IMG/VR virus record: IMGVR_UViG_3300037485_001572
Coordinates: 1 to 27,376 of that record
Direction: 5' to 3' (one strand)
DNA: 27,376 bases
Source of the DNA: a virus
Below the pieces are notes generated by a model that did not search any database, was not told the DNA's origin, and was given only the letters and a program-made list of their open reading frames with translations. The stretch's first letter is position 1. Every line of letters starts with the position of its first letter. The position numbers and the translations under genes were made by a program. This document shows, piece after piece, positions 1 through 6,900 of this stretch.

Positions 1-873
1 GAAGGTCGTGAGAAATATGCACGTGGGGGACAAGCAATGCTTGGTTCTAAAATAAGATCTATTAGTAATAGACTAAATCAATCTCAAGACCCATCTGGTC
101 AAACTGCTGCTCTCAAAAAAGGTGGTTATGCCAGAACTCGTAAAGCTTTTGGTGGTCAAATGCAACAACCTGCAATTCCAGCGCAATCTCAAATGAGTCC
201 ATTCGCACAACAACCAATGGCTGCACAACCAACAATGCCAATGAAAAAAGGTGGTGGAGTGCGCCGTAAACATAAATTCTTAGGTGCCTTAGCTGGTACA
301 CTTGCACCAGCAGCGATTGATTATGTTGCAAGTGGCAATATGAAACGTGACGCGCAAAAAGTTGGTAGTGACGTATCAAGAAGTGCACAAGGCTGGAAGA
401 AAATGTTGGGTCTTAATGAAGGCGGACGCACCAAAAAGGATTTCGGTGGCACAATGAATAAAATTGGCCAAGGCGTTAAAAATATCGATGGCAATGTTGC
501 TTCGGCAGCCAAAAATGTTGGTAACAAGATCGCTTCTGGTGCTAAAAACTTTGGTAGTAACGTTGCCAAGGGTGCTGAAGTTGTAGGTGGTCACGCCCGT
601 AATATTGGTAACAAGATTGCCGAAGGTGCTAAAAGCTTTGGCAAATCACTTGGTTTCGATGAAGGCGGAGAAGTTCGCAAGAAACGAGGTATTGGTGGCA
701 TGATGGGCCGTAGAATGGGCATGATGCAGAAAATGAATGCAGCAGCCGCCCCACAGTCAACTCCAGTTAGTCAAAATGAAATGTTAACTACTAAACGTTG
801 CGGTGGTAAAGCTAAAAAAAGACAGCATCATGCAATGGGTGCGGTTGGCAAAGTTCGTAAGGATGAATACTAA
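1..873 (+). CDS. Basic glycine-rich phage protein with KGG motifs (5' partial)
   Basis: The frame is open from base 1 and reads EGREKYARGGQA before the ATG at 37, so the gene most likely starts outside the window; YARGG matches the motif style of the rest. A start at ATG 37 (278 residues) is the alternative, since GGGGGA lies just upstream. The protein alternates low-complexity basic segments (LKKGGYARTRKAFGG, MKKGGGVRRKHKF, NEGGRTKKDFGG, DEGGEVRKKRGIGG, TKRCGGKAKK) with an 11-residue periodic stretch at about residues 150-210 of the form xVAxGAKxxGx, which would form amphipathic helices. Similar KGG motifs recur in putative internal virion proteins further down. No enzymatic domain is visible. 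It may be a DNA-binding or membrane-active virion protein, but this is inference. Transcription ends at the hairpin at 896-932. Confidence 0.7.
   Translation, partial: EGREKYARGGQAMLGSKIRSISNRLNQSQDPSGQTAALKKGGYARTRKAFGGQMQQPAIPAQSQMSPFAQQPMAAQPTMPMKKGGGVRRKHKFLGALAGTLAPAAIDYVASGNMKRDAQKVGSDVSRSAQGWKKMLGLNEGGRTKKDFGGTMNKIGQGVKNIDGNVASAAKNVGNKIASGAKNFGSNVAKGAEVVGGHARNIGNKIAEGAKSFGKSLGFDEGGEVRKKRGIGGMMGRRMGMMQKMNAAAAPQSTPVSQNEMLTTKRCGGKAKKRQHHAMGAVGKVRKDEY
518..641 (+). repeat. Two 37-nt imperfect direct repeats inside the first gene
   Basis: Copies at 518-554 and 605-641 both encode GNKIA(S/E)GAK(N/S)FG. The differences are mostly silent or conservative. They belong to a longer series of degenerate 11-residue repeats, which suggests growth by internal duplication. 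Confidence 0.75.
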
Positions 874-895
874 GATTATACTTTTTCTACATATA

Positions 896-932
896 CCCCG
901 TTACCGTCGAGCAGTAACGGGGTTCCTTTTTT
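896..932 (+). terminator. Rho-independent terminator
   Basis: A perfect 9-bp stem CCCCGTTAC (896-904) / GTAACGGGG (914-922) with a 9-nt loop is followed by TTCCTTTTTT. It lies 23 nt past the stop codon of the first gene and should separate that transcription unit from the assembly genes downstream. Confidence 0.9.
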
Positions 933-952
933 CCATTTAAAGATTAAAAAGC

Positions 953-982
953 TTGCATTTAACCAACTTGTAATAATATAGT
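953..982 (+). promoter_or_regulatory. Putative promoter for the assembly operon
   Basis: TTGCAT (953-958), an 18-nt spacer and TATAGT (977-982) lie just after the terminator and upstream of the gene at 1050, where a new transcript is expected. The spacer contains AACCAACTTGTAATA (961-975), which recurs with two changes at 17559-17573, also in front of a gene cluster. The -35 and -10 matches are moderate, so a phage-modified polymerase cannot be excluded. Confidence 0.45.
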
Positions 983-991
983 GATTATAGC

Positions 992-1018
992 CTTAATGTT
1001 TGCTTTATAGACATTAAG
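992..1018 (+). promoter_or_regulatory. Hairpin in the leader of the gene at 1050
   Basis: An 8-bp inverted repeat, CTTAATGT (992-999) and ACATTAAG (1011-1018), with an 11-nt AT-rich loop, sits between the putative promoter and the start codon. No T-run follows, so it is not a terminator. It could be a leader structure or an operator. AACCAACTT is repeated at 961-969 and 1024-1032 around it. Confidence 0.35.
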
Positions 1019-1049
1019 AGCTTAACCAACTTAATTCCAAATAAAAAAA

Positions 1050-1259
1050 ATGAATGCTGAAGAATTTATAGAACGTCTTGTTAATGAACTACACAAAGAA
1101 ATCGATCTTCTGAACAGTGTTAATGTTATGCGTAATGTGGGGAATATGGAATCGTTGAAGTACATTATAGGCAAACATGATGGGCTCTCAGTAGTTTTGG
1201 AGAATATCGAAAAATATTTGAAGAAACTCCAAGAAGTCGAAATTGATGATAAGAAATAA
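1050..1259 (+). CDS. Small helical protein of unknown function
   Basis: This 69-residue acidic protein is predicted by eye to be almost entirely helical, with amphipathic spacing in EEFIERLVNELHKEIDLL and VLENIEKYLKKLQEVEI, suggesting a short coiled coil or a helical hairpin. No known motif is recognised. The ATG has no convincing Shine-Dalgarno sequence; it is preceded by A-rich sequence (AAATAAAAAAA), unlike almost every other gene here. It is first in the group that continues with the co-chaperonin and scaffold, 14 nt upstream of the former. A role in assembly is possible from position only. Confidence 0.65.
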   Translation: MNAEEFIERLVNELHKEIDLLNSVNVMRNVGNMESLKYIIGKHDGLSVVLENIEKYLKKLQEVEIDDKK

Positions 1260-1273
1260 ATAGGGAGAAATGC

Positions 1274-1702
1274 ATGGAACAAGAAGAAGAATACGAACCT
1301 CTTACTGTAGATATTGATGGTAAGACGTTTGACTTAGGATATGTCAATACATATGCCTATATTACAGTATGGACATTCGTCCCATCTGCCAAAACATCAG
1401 GAGGTATTATCATACCAGAAATGATGCGAGAAAAATCAGATATAAGATTAGGAAAGGTCGTAGCAATTGGTGAGAATTGTTTTCTTAGAGAACAGGGTTT
1501 TAGAAGGCCTATGTGTCGTTTAGGAGATTGGGTTTTATATCGTCGTTATGAGAATCAAACATATATCGTGGGTGCCAGAGATGAAAATGGTCGTCCTGAT
1601 TTTCATTTATTTGGTAATTTCCTATGCGATATGATTGTACAGAATTTCGGGCCCAATCCTGACTTTGAACTAATACAAACACAATCAAGAACTGAGAGGT
1701 AA
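1274..1702 (+). CDS. GroES-like co-chaperonin
   Basis: The 142-residue product carries the Cpn10 pattern: KTSGGIIIPEMMREKS (about residues 40-55) corresponds to the GroES mobile loop with its hydrophobic IVL-like tripeptide, followed by GKVVAIGENCF, then CRLGDWVLYRRYENQTYIVG for the beta-barrel, and FLCDMIVQ near the C-terminus. Cellular GroES is about 97 residues; the extra length here is an acidic N-terminal extension and a polar tail. In the cell it would cap a GroEL-type chaperonin; no GroEL gene is in the window, so it probably recruits the host chaperonin, as T4 gp31 does for its capsid protein. AGGGAG at 1262-1267 sets the start. It sits directly upstream of the scaffold and head genes, fitting a job in capsid folding. 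The family call is good; its client is inferred. Confidence 0.82.
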   Translation: MEQEEEYEPLTVDIDGKTFDLGYVNTYAYITVWTFVPSAKTSGGIIIPEMMREKSDIRLGKVVAIGENCFLREQGFRRPMCRLGDWVLYRRYENQTYIVGARDENGRPDFHLFGNFLCDMIVQNFGPNPDFELIQTQSRTER

Positions 1703-1703
1703 A

Positions 1704-2711
1704 ATGTCCAAAGAACCAATAGACGCTATGAAAGATGTATTGTCTGAAATAGAAATTGAAGCAGCTGATGAAAATAGGGAAATAGCGGATAATCAACTAA
1801 ATTCCGAAGTAGAAAATAAAAGACCTCAAGAAACCATCTCTGATGATGAAAGAGATGAGAGAGAGATTGAAAAACGCAAAGAGAAGCATATGCGTCATAG
1901 GGGAGAGGTTGTTAGAGCTCGTCAAGAAAAAGAGCAAATGGCTCAAATGTTGGCTCGTAAAGACCAAGAAATTGCATATCTTAATCAAGAATTAAGACGC
2001 AACTCCTCGCAACAAATTGCTGATAAAGAACATAAATTAGTTCTTGAATCTGAATATGCAAAAGCAGCTCTAGTACAAGCTCGCGAAGATGGAGATACCG
2101 ACAAAGAAGCAGATGCAATTCGTATACTTGGACGTATAGCGGCGCAAGAAGCGAAACTCGAGACGCAAGTTGCAGATAATCAAAGAGAGGTAGCTCCAGT
2201 ATATGATTACCAACCTCAATATCAAGAACCTATTTTAGATGCGGAATCTGAAGAAAAAAGATCGGCAGCAGAAGAATGGGTATCAGAAAATGACTGGTTT
2301 GATGAAGACTCTAGAAATTTTGATCCAGAACTTAGAGCTGAGGCGCTTGATATAGATGGTAAATTCTCTAAATCTCTACGTCTACAAGGAGATGGTAATT
2401 TGGTTGGAACGCGAGAATATTACAATCAACTATCAGAGATTATGAAGAAGAGATACTTTGGTTCGAATGATGCTAAAGGGACTGATTCAGTAAGAAGTGA
2501 GCCAAAAAGAAGCGGACATGTTGCCCCAGTTACACAAGGAGCAAGTTCATTTGTACCTAGTCTTAAAAGAAGTTCTAATGGCAAACCTATTGTGTCTCTG
2601 CCCCAAGAAGCGCGTGATTTCATTGCTAAATTAGATATTGGCCGTGGTTTAACTGAGCAACAGAAAATGGCTAAATATTCAGAAGCATTTTATAAACTAA
2701 ATAGAGGTTAA
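1704..2711 (+). CDS. Probable capsid scaffolding protein
   Basis: The 335-residue protein is strongly charged. An acidic N-terminus (residues 1-55) leads into a long heptad-rich helix (about 50-125, through KRKEKHMRHRGEVVRARQEK and AQMLARKDQEIAYLNQELRR), followed by a second helical segment to about 165 and a less regular basic C-terminus (LKRSSNGKP...QEARDFIAKL). That architecture, and its place two genes before the major capsid gene region, match phage scaffolds that act inside the procapsid and leave before packaging. No protease domain is visible. It starts one base after the co-chaperonin stop, with GAGAGG as ribosome site, so the two are translationally linked. The function is inferred from architecture and order rather than a diagnostic motif. 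Confidence 0.65.
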   Translation: MSKEPIDAMKDVLSEIEIEAADENREIADNQLNSEVENKRPQETISDDERDEREIEKRKEKHMRHRGEVVRARQEKEQMAQMLARKDQEIAYLNQELRRNSSQQIADKEHKLVLESEYAKAALVQAREDGDTDKEADAIRILGRIAAQEAKLETQVADNQREVAPVYDYQPQYQEPILDAESEEKRSAAEEWVSENDWFDEDSRNFDPELRAEALDIDGKFSKSLRLQGDGNLVGTREYYNQLSEIMKKRYFGSNDAKGTDSVRSEPKRSGHVAPVTQGASSFVPSLKRSSNGKPIVSLPQEARDFIAKLDIGRGLTEQQKMAKYSEAFYKLNRG

Positions 2712-2712
2712 T

Positions 2713-3195
2713 ATGAATAAAACAATTACATCAAATCAAATTAAAAATAATACTCTAACTATGGATGTAGCTAAAAAAACATTCAAATTTATGCGTGGTG
2801 GTATTGGGGCATATATAAATGTCGAAAATATTCCAGAAGGCTATGTCTATGCCTTACTAAATCTTAAGAAAAATGGGGAATATGATAATGGTCTCATTAA
2901 TAGAGCCTACCGTCAAGGCTGGAGTGAAGTGCCAGCTGATCAACACCCAGAACTTGTAGCAGTTGGTAAATCAAAAATATTAGTGAATTCGGATAAGAAT
3001 ATTATAGAAGATGGCGATCTAATATTAATGAAACGTCCAGAAGAAGTGGAAAAAGAAGATAGAGACTTCTATCAAGATCTAGCTCTACGTAATCAAGACA
3101 TAGTAAATTTTGCCACTGGTGCAGGTGTACAGTTCAATGTAGATAAGCATACAGGTAAGATGGTTAAGAGAAATGCTCACTCTTTTGGTGACTAG
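2713..3195 (+). CDS. Conserved phage protein with GWSEVPADQHPE motif
   Basis: The 160-residue product has the pattern Y.LLN...(D)NGLI..A...GW..VPADQHPEL (residues 45-82), then IIEDGDLILMKRPEEV (97-112), a combination I associate with uncharacterised proteins encoded near capsid genes of many tailed phages. No signal peptide or membrane segment is present. GAGG at 2704-2707 precedes the ATG, which starts one base after the scaffold stop codon. The gene ends the first operon segment, before a 278-base gap containing a promoter. A head-assembly role is suggested by neighbours only. Confidence 0.65.
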   Translation: MNKTITSNQIKNNTLTMDVAKKTFKFMRGGIGAYINVENIPEGYVYALLNLKKNGEYDNGLINRAYRQGWSEVPADQHPELVAVGKSKILVNSDKNIIEDGDLILMKRPEEVEKEDRDFYQDLALRNQDIVNFATGAGVQFNVDKHTGKMVKRNAHSFGD

Positions 3196-3215
3196 AAGTT
3201 TAATATATTAAGAAT

Positions 3216-3286
3216 ACTGTAAATAACAGTTGACATCGATCTCGGTAGGGTTAATAATTACGTTATATAACTTCTCATCCTACCGA
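3216..3286 (+). promoter_or_regulatory. Inverted repeats around the capsid promoter
   Basis: ACTGT/ACAGT (3216-3220 and 3226-3230) abuts the -35 box. TCGGTAGG (3242-3249) and CCTACCGA (3279-3286) form an 8-bp inverted repeat enclosing the -10 element. The arrangement could be an operator, or a partly transcribed structure. No protein that would bind it is encoded in the window. Confidence 0.35.
3230..3258 (+). promoter_or_regulatory. Sigma70-like promoter upstream of the capsid genes
   Basis: TTGACA (3230-3235), a perfect -35 hexamer, is followed after 17 nt by AATAAT (3253-3258), five of six matches to TATAAT. The start point would be near 3265, about 210 nt before the first head gene. This is the best consensus promoter in the window and would give extra transcription of the capsid and downstream genes. 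Confidence 0.65.
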
Positions 3287-3473
3287 AGATAGATGTAAAA
3301 AGTCCGTCCTCTTCCTAGTTGATGACTCTTTTTGGAGTATTGCTTGGTGGAGCGTATCGTTTCAAGTTCGTCCCTTCATTAATAGCGGCTCAATAGAAAT
3401 AGCAGTTGGTAGCTATAACTATTTACATGCCAACATTTTAACAATCATTTTTTTAACTTTTACGGAGATGCTT
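3287..3473 (+). other. Leader region without a recognisable gene
   Basis: Between the promoter and the first head gene there is a long leader. It holds a possible RNA hairpin GTTGGTA (3405-3411) / TGCCAAC (3428-3434, one G-U pair), then T-rich sequence and the ribosome site CGGAG (3463-3467). A 24-codon reading frame at 3322-3396 lacks a ribosome site. No tRNA-like fold was found. Confidence 0.5.
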
Positions 3474-4187
3474 ATGGCTTACGGCAATGGCAATACACCG
3501 TGGGGTCTGCGAGCATGGGGTTCACTCTCTGCTGCTCCTTTCAACGCGAGTTTCTTTCAAATCTTTCCAATAGCAAGTCAATATAATGCTGCAGTTGGTG
3601 GTACAAATCCTAATGCGTTAGCTAATGGCATATTTTCTGGTGATCCAGTTTGTATGGGTGCTGATGGTACTATTAAATTAGCACAAGCATCAGTAGAGCC
3701 TGCAATTGCTACCCTTGGTACTAACAGTGCTATTATGGGTGTGTTTGTTGGATGTACTTATATTGATCCTAATACATCAGACACGAGATATGGTGCATGG
3801 ATAAATGGTACAGTCGTTAAAGTTGGTACTGTAGCACGTGCAATGGTTCTTGTAGATCCGAATGTTATTTATGACATTCAATCGAATAATGCTGGTGGAG
3901 TTCCTGCAACTTCTGAATTTGATAATGCTAACTGGGCTTATGGCGCAGGTAATGCTCAGATTAATCAATCTGGCGTAACCTTGGGCAATCAATTTGCTGG
4001 AAGTATAGTTAATTCAAATAACTATCCATTGAAAATTTGGAACTATGTTCAGGCTGGTGCTCAAGTTTCTACCTCACCATATTCACAATATGTAAATAGC
4101 GGTTGGTCTATAGCATATAACAATCTTCTAGTTTCAATCAACACTCATGCACTGCGTGCAGGGACTGTTGGTGGAACTGGTGCATAA
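3474..4187 (+). CDS. Probable head accessory or decoration protein
   Basis: The product (237 residues from this start) begins MAYGNGNTPWGLRAWGSLSA and continues with a short beta-rich protein rich in Gly, Asn and Ala. The NTPxGLR...APFNAS start, then FSGDPVCMGADGTI and IMGVFVGCTY and later VDPNVIYDIQ, match a pattern I know from structural proteins encoded directly before the major capsid gene in many podoviruses; these are usually unnamed, and a decoration or stabilising role is a guess. GGAG at 3464-3467 overlaps an in-frame ATG at 3468, so the second ATG at 3474, six bases on, is taken as the start. It lies 20 nt before the major capsid gene. Promoter and leader upstream suggest strong late expression. 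Confidence 0.7.
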   Translation: MAYGNGNTPWGLRAWGSLSAAPFNASFFQIFPIASQYNAAVGGTNPNALANGIFSGDPVCMGADGTIKLAQASVEPAIATLGTNSAIMGVFVGCTYIDPNTSDTRYGAWINGTVVKVGTVARAMVLVDPNVIYDIQSNNAGGVPATSEFDNANWAYGAGNAQINQSGVTLGNQFAGSIVNSNNYPLKIWNYVQAGAQVSTSPYSQYVNSGWSIAYNNLLVSINTHALRAGTVGGTGA

Positions 4188-4207
4188 TTTAGTAAGGAGA
4201 ATATACC

Positions 4208-5119
4208 ATGGCACAAACAGCAATTAATACAGCGGCGATACGTGACCTCCTACGTCCCGGATTAGCGGCAGTCTTCTCAGATTCAGATTTATACGGTCAT
4301 GAATATGCAGACATCTTCACTAGTCATAAATCTGATAAAGCAGAGGAATGGGAAGTAGAGATGAAACTACTTGGAGCTGCTGAAATTAAACCTGAAGGTA
4401 CCCCAATCTCGGTATCTGATATGCAGGAAATGTTCAAGACGGTTTACCGGAATCAAACCACGGCTTTAAGTTTTATCATCACCGATGAGGCCTGTCAGGA
4501 CAATTTGTATAAAGACCAATTCCCTAGGGCTAGCCGAGCTTTGAAGGATTCTATGCTTGAAGCAAAAAACATTCAAGCTGGTAACGTTATGAATTTCGGA
4601 TTTAGTGCTTTGAATCCACTTGGTGATGGTCAACCTTTGTTTTCTTTAACTCATCCAATTATTGGTGGAACTGTTGCAAATACATTTGCCATCGGCGTGG
4701 CGCTAAGTGAAACAGCTTTGGAAGATGCCAATATAGGTATAGCTCAATTCTTATCAGCAGCTGGAAGAAAGATCGCAAGACATGCTACTCAAGTAGTTGT
4801 TGGTCCAAATCTTGAATACACAGCCGAAAGAATCCTTGGTTCTAAATACAGAACTGGAACAGCTAACAATGATATCAATGCAATCTATGCAACTAATCGC
4901 ATTCCAAAAGGCGTGGTGATTAATCACTTTATTACTAGCCCAACGTTCTGGATGGTGCAGACTAATGAAACTGATGGATTCAAATTGTATCAACGTCAAG
5001 AATTAAAAACTGACATTGTAACAGATGATGATACCAATAACCTAAAATGCAAAGCTTGGGAAAGATACTCATTAGGGTGTTCGAACTTCCGTGCTGCTTT
5101 TGGTTCAGCTGGCGCATAA
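4208..5119 (+). CDS. Major capsid protein (Mu gpT-like, HK97 fold)
   Basis: The 303-residue protein forms the icosahedral shell. Features of the Mu gpT-like major head family are visible: GDGQPLFSLTHP (139-150), followed by LSETALEDA, an ARHATQVVVGPNLEYTAERI stretch (190-209), NDINAIY, then FITSPTFWMV, GFKLYQRQEL and the C-terminal KAWERYSLGCSNFRAAFGS. The N-terminal segment would correspond to the N-arm and E-loop region. Length is typical for the family, and there is no attached protease. AGGAGA lies 8 nt before the ATG. The flanking head accessory gene and the coiled-coil scaffold upstream agree. The co-chaperonin at 1274 is a plausible folding partner. Confidence 0.85.
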   Translation: MAQTAINTAAIRDLLRPGLAAVFSDSDLYGHEYADIFTSHKSDKAEEWEVEMKLLGAAEIKPEGTPISVSDMQEMFKTVYRNQTTALSFIITDEACQDNLYKDQFPRASRALKDSMLEAKNIQAGNVMNFGFSALNPLGDGQPLFSLTHPIIGGTVANTFAIGVALSETALEDANIGIAQFLSAAGRKIARHATQVVVGPNLEYTAERILGSKYRTGTANNDINAIYATNRIPKGVVINHFITSPTFWMVQTNETDGFKLYQRQELKTDIVTDDDTNNLKCKAWERYSLGCSNFRAAFGSAGA

Positions 5120-5140
5120 ATTATTATAGAGGAGCAGGCT

Positions 5141-5983
5141 ATGTCTGTTGGCAGTGGAAATTATCCACCTTTAGGAACGCATGATTCTGATGGCTTCCGT
5201 AGTGGTAGCATCTTTACCAATGGTTATGAGGTGGGTTCTAATAATGGTGTATTGAATAGTGGTAGGTTTACTTGGAGTTGTAGACCCTCGAATAATGTTG
5301 GTTCATTTAGTTCGATTACCATTCCAACGGCTGTTCCACCATTAGCTTCTGGATATTTAACATTGAATTCGGGCGGATTGGCTAATGTAACTAGGGCGTT
5401 CACGGTCAATAATACTCAAACAGTAGGCTTTATAGATGTTCCTTTTGGTAGATATCCAACTGTATATTTTTCAGCAGCTACTTTAGTAGATGCAACAGTG
5501 ACGGTATGGGGATTTGATTACGGAGGATATCCAGTAACAAGCACAGCAAGTGCTGGTGCTGGGGCTTTCCAAATCAATCTACTAAAAGCATTTGCCTATG
5601 TCAGTGCTGTTTATTTAAGCTTTACAGGTGTGTTGGGAGTAAATGTGTATACAGGTTTCCAAAATACTTCAGCAATAGGTATGCCTTATTATTTCTATGA
5701 CATAGGTTTGGTTAGTGCTTATTATAATGGACTGCCAGTTACTTCAGGGATTCAGGTGGGGTCTACGACTAATCCAAGTACAGCATCTTCATCAGATCCA
5801 AGAGGAAGCATCTCAGTTACGTCAATTGGTACTGCAATATTAGAAGTGGATATGTTTGTCTTCGGCGCACAGCCACAATCAATCATCGATAAACAAGTTA
5901 CAGATTTTAATTTTCCGGTTGGATTTAGGAATGCCTTTACTTCTAAGTACGGCGTTGCTCAATACAGCCAACCATTACAATAG
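5141..5983 (+). CDS. Virion protein paralogue A (tandem family of three)
   Basis: The 280-residue beta-rich protein is first of three adjacent homologues. Diagnostic shared blocks are LGTHDSDGFRSG (11-22), VWGFDYGGYPV (122-132), MPYYFYDIG (181-189), SDPRGSI (218-224), MFVFGAQ (238-244) and YGVAQYSQPL (270-279). No signal peptide, membrane segment or catalytic motif is visible, and cysteine is almost absent. The gene follows the major capsid gene by 21 nt with its own GAGGAG. Position between capsid and adaptor genes, duplication and beta-rich composition suggest an abundant virion surface protein such as a decoration or head-fibre protein. That function is inferred; no named family is recognised. 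Confidence 0.75.
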   Translation: MSVGSGNYPPLGTHDSDGFRSGSIFTNGYEVGSNNGVLNSGRFTWSCRPSNNVGSFSSITIPTAVPPLASGYLTLNSGGLANVTRAFTVNNTQTVGFIDVPFGRYPTVYFSAATLVDATVTVWGFDYGGYPVTSTASAGAGAFQINLLKAFAYVSAVYLSFTGVLGVNVYTGFQNTSAIGMPYYFYDIGLVSAYYNGLPVTSGIQVGSTTNPSTASSSDPRGSISVTSIGTAILEVDMFVFGAQPQSIIDKQVTDFNFPVGFRNAFTSKYGVAQYSQPLQ

Positions 5984-5991
5984 GAGATACA

Positions 5992-6888
5992 ATGAGTATT
6001 GGAAATAGTAATTATCCTTCACTTGGGACACACACTTCTGATGGTTTTAGATCTGGATCAATATTATCTGGTACTAATGTTATTAGCACATCTTCAATTG
6101 AAGCAAATGGCGTTATAAATACTCCATGCGGCTATGAAATTGGCGGTGCTAATGGCGTCATGAGTACTCCTAGGTATACTTATACTATTAAACCACTACC
6201 TGCATCTTCTAGTGCTTTATTTGCAATTGCAGCTATACCAGCTTCAGGATATCTCAGTTTGGTTGCTAATCTCACTTATGTAACTCCAATAAGAGATGCC
6301 ACTGGAACAACATTGTATAAATTAGATGTGCCAAGAAATATTGCCTTTAATTTCTCAGCTGCGCCAGTAGTTACGATTACAATTTGGGGATATGATTATG
6401 GTGGGTATCCAATTACTGAACAAATTACTACAGGCATTGCAACATCATATTTTACTGTCAATGCTTTCATGTCTGTAAGGGCAATATTCTTCTCAGCTGG
6501 AACTGGTCCAATCACTGTAAGTGTTGGAACGGGTAATGGCTTTGGTTTGCCGTATTACATTTTCGATACAGGATGTGTTGATGCTTATTTTGCTGGAGCA
6601 CAGATTTCCAATGCCGTTCCAAATACTATAATCGTGGGTAATAGCTCTGATTTTCCAGCCTTAATAACGACTACTGATGCTCGTGGATTAATAAATGTAA
6701 CTCCAAATGGATTGCAATTTTTAACGGTCAATATGTTTGTCTTCGGCGCACAATCAAGCGCACAAATAGCCTATCAAGCAAATTATTTCGGTTTGGTTCC
6801 AGTTTCAGGATCACCTTTAACATCAGTTTTTGCAAATCCATTTAGAGCTAGATATGGGATCACACCATATTCAATGCCACTTATATAG
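5992..6888 (+). CDS. Virion protein paralogue B
   Basis: The 298-residue middle member carries LGTHTSDGFRSGS (11-23), CGYEIGGANGVMSTPRYTY (46-64), IWGYDYGGYPITEQI (131-145), LPYYIFDTG (186-194), MFVFGAQ (248-254) and ANPFRARYGITPYSMPLI at the C-terminus. It is longer than paralogue A mainly because of an insertion near residues 24-45 and more loop residues before the C-terminal block. It starts 8 nt after A with AGGAGA. A 22-nt stretch over the MFVFGAQ codons is identical to A (5850-5871 and 6731-6752), which suggests duplication or gene conversion. The role is unknown; probably it builds the same virion layer as A and C. Confidence 0.75.
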   Translation: MSIGNSNYPSLGTHTSDGFRSGSILSGTNVISTSSIEANGVINTPCGYEIGGANGVMSTPRYTYTIKPLPASSSALFAIAAIPASGYLSLVANLTYVTPIRDATGTTLYKLDVPRNIAFNFSAAPVVTITIWGYDYGGYPITEQITTGIATSYFTVNAFMSVRAIFFSAGTGPITVSVGTGNGFGLPYYIFDTGCVDAYFAGAQISNAVPNTIIVGNSSDFPALITTTDARGLINVTPNGLQFLTVNMFVFGAQSSAQIAYQANYFGLVPVSGSPLTSVFANPFRARYGITPYSMPLI

Positions 6889-6900
6889 GTAGGAGATTTT

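Noticed and set aside
3216-3230. ACTGT-AAATA-ACAGT next to the capsid promoter looks like a LexA box.
   Set aside because: The spacer between CTGT and ACAG is 5 bases, not the 8 of the enterobacterial LexA site, so it is kept only as an unassigned inverted repeat.
3322-3396. 24-codon reading frame in the leader before the head genes.
   Set aside because: No ribosome site precedes the ATG and the sequence has no leader-peptide character such as repeated regulatory codons.
3468-3473. ATG at 3468 as start of the head accessory gene.
   Set aside because: It directly abuts the GGAG ribosome site, leaving no spacing; ATG 3474 is properly spaced.
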